Shown: piece by piece, positions 1-4,121 of the stretch
Position numbering within the stretch: position 1 is the stretch's first letter
Layout of the letters: the number at the start of each line of letters is the position of its first letter
Origin: Deltaproteobacteria bacterium
GTDB lineage: Bacteria > Desulfobacterota > Syntrophia > Syntrophales > UBA2210
Length of the DNA: 5,940 bases
Direction of reading: 5' to 3'
NCBI GenBank assembly: GCA_016935935.1
Contig: JAFGPZ010000295.1
Span: 1-5,940 of the forward strand
The notes under the pieces: generated by a model
The model's input: the letters and a program-made list of their open reading frames with translations, nothing else
Database searches by the model: none
Told to the model about the DNA's origin: nothing
Translations under genes and position numbers: made by a program

Positions 1-87
1 ATACTTGCCCTTGAGGCATTACGATGCGGCCTAAGGGGAGACACCCTGAAGAAGGCATGGGAAGCCAACAAAGACTGGAAAAAATAA
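1..87 (+). CDS. C-terminal tail of an unidentified protein (5' end outside window)
   Basis: Frame 1 is open from the first base to a TAA at 85-87 and gives 28 residues ending in TLKKAWEANKDWKK. The tail is helix-like and charged (alternating Lys/Glu/Ala/Leu with two Trp), as is common at the C-terminus of a soluble enzyme. This stretch is also richer in G+C than the AT-rich DNA just after the stop, which fits a coding-to-intergenic boundary here. I do not recognise the family and no catalytic motif is visible. The competing ORF that begins with ATG at 24 in another frame has no good ribosome site and reads through the AT-rich DNA, so I prefer this tail. The call rests only on a short open frame and its composition. 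Confidence 0.45.
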   Translation: MLALEALRCGLRGDTLKKAWEANKDWKK

Positions 88-241
88 AAGTAATTGACGG
101 ATTAACTGTGCCACATTGCAGCATTATAAATGGAAGTAACCTGCGCTTATGGAAAATGTGTTCTTTGTGTCGCGCTTTAAAGAATGCCAAATTATTACAA
201 CATATTGGCAAGTTTAAGTTACTTAGAAGTATTTAATTTGT

Positions 242-282
242 TTCTGCCCCTGGGATGTATTCCTTGCATGTCAGGGGCAGAA
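242..282. repeat. Long inverted repeat (11-bp perfect arms, 19-base centre)
   Basis: TTCTGCCCCTG (242-252) is exactly complementary to CAGGGGCAGAA (272-282). Inside the loop, ATG (255-257) pairs with CAT (267-269), flanked by wobble pairs, so an extended imperfect hairpin with a loop of about five bases is possible. No T-run follows on either strand, so this is not an ordinary intrinsic terminator. It could be an RNA structural element, the end of a dispersed repeat, or a protein-binding dyad. Confidence 0.6.
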
Positions 283-375
283 GCGCATATGCCTGTTTTG
301 AGTGTGCAAAAATTTTTGAACTCCTGAGAAAACTTTTCACCATACTAAACTGGACAGCGAGCGCATTCACTACTG

Positions 376-454
376 CTTGCGGCGGGGTTAGCGAGCGAAT
401 AAAAAATAACAAATTTCCTTGCCAGTCGGAGATTCTCCGAAACTTGTTGCGGGG
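376..454. repeat. Imperfect direct repeat CTTG-NN-GCGGGG, two copies
   Basis: CTTGCGGCGGGG at 376-387 and CTTGTTGCGGGG at 443-454 agree at 10 of 12 positions, and each is followed within ten bases by CGAAT (396-400 and 460-464). A further exact 8-base repeat, AGCGAGCG, occurs at 356-363 and 390-397. These G+C-rich blocks stand out from the AT-rich surroundings and suggest a degraded repetitive element. The copy number in the rest of the genome is unknown. Confidence 0.35.
426..440. repeat. 15-base dyad TCGGAGA-T-TCTCCGA
   Basis: Seven-base arms TCGGAGA (426-432) and TCTCCGA (434-440) are perfectly complementary around a single central T. It lies between the two CTTG-NN-GCGGGG copies. A one-base centre favours a dimeric protein-binding site over an RNA hairpin, though a shorter-stemmed hairpin is possible. 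There is no adjacent gene start, so an operator role is not supported by position. Confidence 0.35.
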
Positions 455-575
455 AGCTTCGAATTCCATCGGAAGAAATCCAGAATATCCATCGTTTTGG
501 ATATTGACCGCCACTGCGGTAAACTGCAGAAAATTCATTGAAGTAATTGGTATGATAACATTTTATAGAAAATGC

Positions 576-604
576 TTGACAGTATACGATAATAGAGTTA
601 TCAA
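576..604 (+). promoter_or_regulatory. Candidate sigma-70 promoter with overlapping dyad
   Basis: A perfect -35 hexamer TTGACA (576-581) is followed after 17 bases by TATCAA (599-604), which matches four of six -10 positions. GATAA (588-592) and TTATC (598-602) form a dyad around five bases that overlaps the -10, an arrangement typical of a repressor site. Transcription would begin near 611. No ORF with a good start follows closely, so the transcript could be a small RNA or a long leader toward the ligase gene. The spacing is good but the -10 is weak. Confidence 0.3.
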
Positions 605-785
605 TTTTGCCAGCTGCAATTCTCAAAAGACAAGAGATAGGACAAGTATAACAGCTTTACAAGAAAACCTTGTTCAGGGTCTGTGAGGAATTTTTTTTCA
701 AGGTATCAGTATCGAGATATAAATGGTGCCGGGGAAATTCTATCGCTCATTTAATGATATTTTCACGTGTTATTCTGCATCGTAA

Positions 786-842
786 AGGTATAAGGAATTT
801 ATCTGTAATGAAGATAGGTATAAGGCATGATATTGTTACAAT
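786..842. promoter_or_regulatory. Paired AGGTATAAGG boxes and adjacent ATTGT-T-ACAAT palindrome
   Basis: AGGTATAAGG occurs exactly at 786-795 and again at 816-825, 30 bases start to start, close to three helical turns, so both would face the same side of the DNA. A partial copy, AGGTAT, is at 701-706. Six bases after the second box, ATTGT (832-836) and ACAAT (838-842) form a palindrome around one T. This could be an activator-binding array for the ligase gene, but it lies about 300 bases upstream of its start. Confidence 0.3.
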
Positions 843-1080
843 GTGAAAATATAGTTTTGGACTTTATCCGATGCATGATGCCCTCTTTTTTTGTTTTGTT
901 TACTAAAGATGAAGTTTCTGTAAGACGTTTCAATGGCTTAGTATCTAGGGTGAAACTTCAAAATCCTAATGGCATAAGATTCTGCCCCACGGTCGATCTG
1001 TCTGCCCTACCGGAACAGGCAGCAATGACCAATTCCCCCTGTAGGACTTTTCCCGAAGTGTTAAGAAATAATATTCACAA

Positions 1081-1086
1081 TATAAT
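1081..1086 (+). promoter_or_regulatory. Candidate -10 element TATAAT for the acyl-CoA synthetase
   Basis: A consensus TATAAT hexamer sits 57 bases before the ATG at 1144, which would place the transcript start near 1093 and leave a leader of about 50 bases. No good -35 hexamer lies 16-18 bases upstream (the sequence around 1059 is TGTTAA), so any promoter here may depend on an activator. The region is AT-rich, so a chance match is quite possible. Confidence 0.3.
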
Positions 1087-1091
1087 ATCAC

Positions 1092-1130
1092 TTACGCGAT
1101 TATTGCGTAAATACACCATATTCAATATGG
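1092..1130. promoter_or_regulatory. Two tandem dyads in the leader of the acyl-CoA synthetase gene
   Basis: The first dyad is TTACGC (1092-1097) and GCGTAA (1105-1110) around seven bases. The second is CCATATT (1116-1122) and AATATGG (1124-1130) around a single C. Their centres are 22 bases apart, about two helical turns, and the second abuts the Shine-Dalgarno sequence that starts at 1131. With the TATAAT at 1081-1086 just upstream, this position suits operator sites for a repressor of the ligase gene. As RNA, a CCATA/TATGG stem could also hide the ribosome site. The function is inferred from symmetry and position only. Confidence 0.45.
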
Positions 1131-1136
1131 AAGGAG
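1131..1136 (+). promoter_or_regulatory. Shine-Dalgarno site of the acyl-CoA synthetase
   Basis: AAGGAG ends seven bases before the ATG at 1144, which is ideal spacing. An in-frame TAA at 1108-1110 with no ATG between it and 1144 fixes this as the first possible ATG start. Confidence 0.85.
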
Positions 1137-1143
1137 AATTTTA

Positions 1144-2793
1144 ATGTCGGAGTTTAAGAGAGATGAGGAAAGGCCGTGGTATAAATGCTGGCCTTCCCAT
1201 ATTCCTCATTCGCTGGATTATCCCAATGTGCCCGTATGGTGGATGCTGGAGAGAAACATCGAAAAATATGGAGATAAAGACGCTGTCATATTCATGGATT
1301 ACAAGGATATGAAAGAAATAGATCGCCTGACCTATTCCAAGTTATACAATAATGTCGTGGCTTTATCAGTAAGTCTCAGGGAACTGGGAATAAACAAGGG
1401 TGATAAAGTTGCTACCGTGCTTCCCAATAGTCCCGAGATGATAACGACATATTATGGAGCACTGATGGCAGGCGCCACGATAGTTCCGAATGACCAGTTT
1501 GCAAAGGGGTCAGAATTAGGAAAAACTTTTAAAGCATCTGGTGTAAAGTTGGTTGTCGTTTCTGATTTCATGCTTCCTGATGTAAAGGAAACCTGCCAGG
1601 AAGCGGGCGTCAAAATAGTAGTTGCTTCAGCGGGATATGAAATCGAAGACATCCCACATGATGTCTGTCGTTTCGAAGAACTTATAAAGGACAAGAAAGA
1701 ACCTCTTTCCGATTTTACGATTGACCCGAAGGACGATGTGGCGGTTATCCTTTATACTGGAGGAACAACAGGTGAACCAAAGGGAGCAATGCTCACTCAT
1801 AGAAATATTGTGGCCAATACCATTCAATATGCACGATGGTACGATTTCAAGCCGGGTGAAGAGGTCTCGGTCTGTGTGATTCCCATGTCGCACAGCGGCG
1901 GCATGTCCGGAGTCATGAATGTTCCCCTCTACAGTGCCGCCACACTGCTGGTTATGCAGCGTGCAAATCCCTCCTTATTAGGCAAAGTTGTTGAAAAATA
2001 TCGGGCCACTCGCCTGTTTGGCGTTCCAACACTGTGTGCGGCCATATTGAATAGCGAGGAATCTTGTAAATGTGATTTCTCGTCACTTAAAGCATGTAGA
2101 ACCGGTGCCGCTCCACTGCCTGTACAGATAAAAGATGCCTTCGATAAACTGGCCAAAAAAGAGGTACTTGTAGAGGCCTATGGTATAACCGAAACGAGTC
2201 CCCTTTCTGTGGCCAATCCCATCGATCGTCCAAAGTCCGGTTCAATTGGACTACCGCTCACGGATACTGACGTAAAGATTGTAGATATAAAAACAGGCAA
2301 AGAGGTTGCTTCAGGTGAAGAAGGAGAATTGTGGATACGTGGGCCGCAAGTTATGAAAGGTTACTTGAATAAGCCTGAAGAAACAGCTAAGTCTCTTACG
2401 GATAGATGGTTTCATAGCGGAGACATTGCACGCATGGATGATGAAGGATATATTTATATCGTTGATAGACTGAAGGACTTTATAAATGCCTCCGGTTTCA
2501 AGATATGGCCTCGCGAAGTTGAAGAAACACTCTATCAATATCCGGGAGTCAAACTTGCCGCCGTTATAGGTGTTCCCGATGCATACCGGGGTGAGACAGT
2601 CAAGGCCTTCCTGGTTCCGAAAGATGATGTGAAAGGATCACTCAATGTTGATGATATCCTGGCTTTTTGCAGAGAGAAGCTTTCATCCTTTAAGGTTCCG
2701 AGGATTATCGAATTCCGTGACGAACTCCCCCTTTCGTCTGCCGGCAAGATATTGCGTCGTGCACTCAGGGATGAGGAAAAGGCGAAGCTGTAA
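1144..2793 (+). CDS. AMP-forming acyl-CoA synthetase (fatty- or carboxylic-acid--CoA ligase)
   Basis: This 549-residue cytoplasmic enzyme belongs to the ANL adenylate-forming superfamily. It activates a carboxylic acid with ATP to an acyl-adenylate, then transfers the acyl group to CoA, releasing AMP and pyrophosphate. The length is normal and the family motifs are intact: the phosphate-binding loop YTGGTTGEPKGAM (204-216), PMSHSGG (247-253), EAYGITETS (344-352), the ribose-binding WFHSGD (422-427, Asp427), the hinge DRLKD (441-445), SGFKIWPREVEE (450-461) and the C-terminal GKILRR (534-539) with the expected catalytic Lys535. The N-terminus (RPWYKCWPSHIPHSLDYP) resembles FadD/LcfA-like ligases more than benzoate-CoA ligases, but the substrate cannot be read from motifs. 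PMSH replaces the commoner PLFH form. Dyads at 1092-1130 suggest regulation. The TTT transporter genes downstream suggest it may activate the imported acid. The class is secure; chain length and substrate are not. Confidence 0.93.
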   Translation: MSEFKRDEERPWYKCWPSHIPHSLDYPNVPVWWMLERNIEKYGDKDAVIFMDYKDMKEIDRLTYSKLYNNVVALSVSLRELGINKGDKVATVLPNSPEMITTYYGALMAGATIVPNDQFAKGSELGKTFKASGVKLVVVSDFMLPDVKETCQEAGVKIVVASAGYEIEDIPHDVCRFEELIKDKKEPLSDFTIDPKDDVAVILYTGGTTGEPKGAMLTHRNIVANTIQYARWYDFKPGEEVSVCVIPMSHSGGMSGVMNVPLYSAATLLVMQRANPSLLGKVVEKYRATRLFGVPTLCAAILNSEESCKCDFSSLKACRTGAAPLPVQIKDAFDKLAKKEVLVEAYGITETSPLSVANPIDRPKSGSIGLPLTDTDVKIVDIKTGKEVASGEEGELWIRGPQVMKGYLNKPEETAKSLTDRWFHSGDIARMDDEGYIYIVDRLKDFINASGFKIWPREVEETLYQYPGVKLAAVIGVPDAYRGETVKAFLVPKDDVKGSLNVDDILAFCREKLSSFKVPRIIEFRDELPLSSAGKILRRALRDEEKAKL

Positions 2794-2828
2794 AGTAAAT
2801 ATCTTAAAATATATGAAGGAATGAAAAG

Positions 2829-2912
2829 GTGTTATGCAAGACTGTCATGGGAGAGGTCCACCAATCTATAGAGGAAAAGGTCGAAGTCCTCCGGGAGCTT
2901 GCTGACAGGTAG
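2829..2912 (+). other. Doubtful small ORF (27 codons) between ligase and tctC
   Basis: A GTG at 2829 follows AAGGA (2816-2820) by eight bases and opens 27 codons ending at TAG 2910-2912. An alternative ATG start is at 2847. The C-terminal part, MGEVHQSIEEKVEVLRELADR, is helix-like and rich in Glu, more protein-like than random intergenic DNA. It could be a small peptide gene or the remnant of a lost gene, but chance is a fair explanation for so short a frame. No family is recognised. Confidence 0.18.
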
Positions 2913-2956
2913 AATTAGACGTCCTGGTTATTATGTAGCAATATAAACAGTTCGTT

Positions 2957-2971
2957 CCCATTATGAATGGG
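2957..2971. promoter_or_regulatory. Dyad CCCATT-ATG-AATGGG upstream of tctC
   Basis: Perfect six-base arms (2957-2962 and 2966-2971) surround three bases, 46 bases before the tctC start. This position would suit an operator or a short leader hairpin. I find no convincing -35/-10 pair in this gap, so tctC may be transcribed from the ligase promoter or from an activator-dependent one. Confidence 0.3.
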
Positions 2972-3003
2972 TGGACACTCTTGCCATAACAAAAAAATGT
3001 AAG

Positions 3004-3010
3004 AAGGGAG
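3004..3010 (+). promoter_or_regulatory. Shine-Dalgarno site of tctC
   Basis: AAGGGAG ends six bases before the ATG at 3017. That start gives a complete signal peptide, so the start codon is well supported. Confidence 0.8.
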
Positions 3011-3016
3011 CACATC

Positions 3017-3991
3017 ATGAAAAAAAGAGTTTCTGTTTTAATGGTAGTATCGATTCTGGTAATGGCTTTTGCCCTCCTGGGTTTTTCTGTGGCAGTGGCG
3101 GCTGACTATCCCGACAAGCCGATTCGCGTAATGGTGCCCTACGATCCGGGCGGAGCAACGGATTTTCAGGTGCGCATTGCGACCATGAAGGCTCAGACCT
3201 ATATTGGTGAGCCAATAGTCATCATCAACAAACCCGGTGCCGGCGGCATGGTAGGTTGGAACTGGATCGTAACGTCTGCCAAAAAGGATGGCTATGATCT
3301 CTTTTCCTACAACCTGCCCCACTTCATTGCCCAGTCCATTGCCTTTCCCGACAAGGTCAAGTACAATATTATAAACTTCGAGCCCATAGGCAACTGGGGT
3401 AATGATCCCGCTGCCCTCGTCGTCGCCAAGGACAGCCCCTTCAACTCGGCCAAGGATCTCATTGAGTTTGCCAAAAAGAATCCCGACAAAGTTACCTGTT
3501 CCGGCGCCGGTCTCTATGTTGGTCACCACATTGCACTACTTCAACTGAACAAGGCGGCGGATAGCAAAATCAAATATATCCCCTATACCGGTGGCGTTCC
3601 CGCATTGTTAGCCGTTATTAATGGTGAAGTAAAGTGCGGTTTCAATAATACCTCCGACGCATTTCGCAGCAAGGACAGATTGAAGATTCTCGCCATTGCC
3701 GACGTGGAGAGAGATTCTTTCATCCCCAATGTCCCCACATTCAAAGAAGCGGGCTACGATGTGGATGATACAAGCTGTAATATGCGTGGTCTCGGCGCGC
3801 CGCAGGGCACACCACCCGAAATTCTGGTAAAACTGGGGGATGCCTTCGTCAAGATGTGCAATGACAAGGGGGTCCAGAAACAGTTGAAAGCCACGGGATG
3901 CGGAATCAAGATAATCAATCGGGATGATCTTAAGAAGGTCTGGGAGAAGAGAGAGGCCTTATTGAAAGACATGCTGGCAGGATTAAAGTAA
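3017..3991 (+). CDS. tctC: TTT-family periplasmic solute-binding protein (TctC/Bug type)
   Basis: This 324-residue protein has the usual TctC length. It begins with a signal peptide: MKKR, a hydrophobic core to about residue 25, and an AVA-A or VAA-D cleavage site near residues 28-29. There is no lipobox Cys, so the mature protein should be free in the periplasm. Family hallmarks follow in order: YPDKPIRVMVPYDPGGATD (31-49), NKPGAGGMVG (71-80), PYTGGVPALL (189-198) and the C-terminal VPTFKEAGYD (239-248) and LGAPQGTPPEI (259-269). Such proteins capture carboxylates (citrate and other tricarboxylates, dicarboxylates, aromatic acids) and deliver them to the TctA/TctB membrane part. The ligand is not predictable here. 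The next gene encodes the matching membrane subunits, 130 bases downstream beyond a strong terminator, so this gene is probably expressed above the permease. Confidence 0.93.
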   Translation: MKKRVSVLMVVSILVMAFALLGFSVAVAADYPDKPIRVMVPYDPGGATDFQVRIATMKAQTYIGEPIVIINKPGAGGMVGWNWIVTSAKKDGYDLFSYNLPHFIAQSIAFPDKVKYNIINFEPIGNWGNDPAALVVAKDSPFNSAKDLIEFAKKNPDKVTCSGAGLYVGHHIALLQLNKAADSKIKYIPYTGGVPALLAVINGEVKCGFNNTSDAFRSKDRLKILAIADVERDSFIPNVPTFKEAGYDVDDTSCNMRGLGAPQGTPPEILVKLGDAFVKMCNDKGVQKQLKATGCGIKIINRDDLKKVWEKREALLKDMLAGLK

Positions 3992-4002
3992 TGTTTACCT
4001 TG

Positions 4003-4037
4003 GTTGGAGAGGGCCGAGCCCTCTCCAACTTTTTTTT
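4003..4037 (+). terminator. Intrinsic terminator between tctC and the permease gene
   Basis: GTTGGAGAGGGC (4003-4014) pairs perfectly with GCCCTCTCCAAC (4018-4029) around a CGA loop, and eight T residues follow immediately (4030-4037). It begins 11 bases after the tctC stop. A 12-bp G+C-rich stem with a T8 run should stop most transcription, so the permease gene needs read-through or its own promoter. The opposite strand has no T-run, so the terminator acts only on + strand transcripts. Confidence 0.93.
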
Positions 4038-4049
4038 GTATTTTGATTG

Positions 4050-4085
4050 GATTATTTTATAAATAGCCAAATTTATAGAATAATC
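4050..4085 (+). repeat. AT-rich 15-bp inverted repeat in the tctC-tctA gap
   Basis: The arm at 4050-4064 (GATTATTTTATAAAT) is complementary to 4071-4085 (ATTTATAGAATAATC) over 15 pairs, with one T-G wobble (4057/4078) and a six-base AGCCAA loop. It lies just beyond the terminator and 36 bases before the permease ATG. No T-run follows (the next bases are GGGTAAAAA), so it is not a second terminator. It may be an operator, a structured 5' leader for the permease message, or an RNA-processing site. TATAAA (4058-4063) within it is a weak -10 candidate without a convincing -35. Confidence 0.6.
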
Positions 4086-4104
4086 GGGTAAAAATATATA
4101 TATC

Positions 4105-4111
4105 GGTGAGG
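4105..4111 (+). promoter_or_regulatory. Shine-Dalgarno site of the permease gene
   Basis: GGTGAGG ends ten bases before the ATG at 4122. An in-frame TGA at 4107-4109 lies upstream with no start codon between, so ATG 4122 is the first possible start. Confidence 0.65.
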
Positions 4112-4121
4112 TTCTAGCATT

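Larger units (their letters stand above)
88..1143. other. Long intergenic region, repeat- and dyad-rich, no convincing gene
   Basis: About 1.05 kb separates the upstream tail from the acyl-CoA synthetase. Short ORFs exist on both strands (24-236 +, 255-686 +, 827-1144 +, 233-538 - and 345-626 -). None combines a proper Shine-Dalgarno site, protein-like composition and a recognisable motif, and they overlap one another on opposite strands. The region instead holds separate signals: a large hairpin (242-282), an imperfect repeat pair (376-387, 443-454), a dyad (426-440), a promoter-like element (576-604), a T8 run (691-698) with no adjacent stem, direct repeats (786-825), a small palindrome (832-842) and two dyads before the ligase (1092-1130). 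I see nothing supportable in 88-240 or in 843-1060. The mixture suggests a regulatory region plus a possible decayed mobile or dispersed repeat. Confidence 0.6.

Noticed and set aside
94..130. Promoter TTGACG ... TATAAA after the upstream gene tail
   Set aside because: The spacer is 25 bases, far beyond the 16-18 needed.
233..686. Overlapping ORFs on both strands (255-686 +, 233-538 -, 345-626 -)
   Set aside because: They overlap each other, carry no recognisable motif and have no good start signals; the repeats and hairpins of this block explain its composition better than a gene does.
691..698. T8 run as an intrinsic terminator
   Set aside because: No stable stem lies directly before it; the ACCTTG/CAAGGT match (667-672, 699-704) brackets the T-run with a 26-base loop and the ACAAG/CTTGT stem is too far upstream.
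827..1144. 105-codon + strand ORF ending in a TAATG overlap with the acyl-CoA synthetase start
   Set aside because: The overlap hints at translational coupling, but the start lacks a properly spaced ribosome site, the protein looks like no family, and its 3' end is occupied by the two leader dyads and the TATAAT box. Chance is more likely.
2970..2984. Sigma-54 type promoter (GG ... GC) before tctC
   Set aside because: TGGACAC and TTGCC look suggestive, but the GG-to-GC gap is 8 or 11 bases where 10 is required.
3038..3529. 163-codon minus-strand ORF opposite tctC
   Set aside because: It is a shadow of the well-supported tctC gene. Its glycine/valine-rich sequence matches antisense reading of tctC codons.
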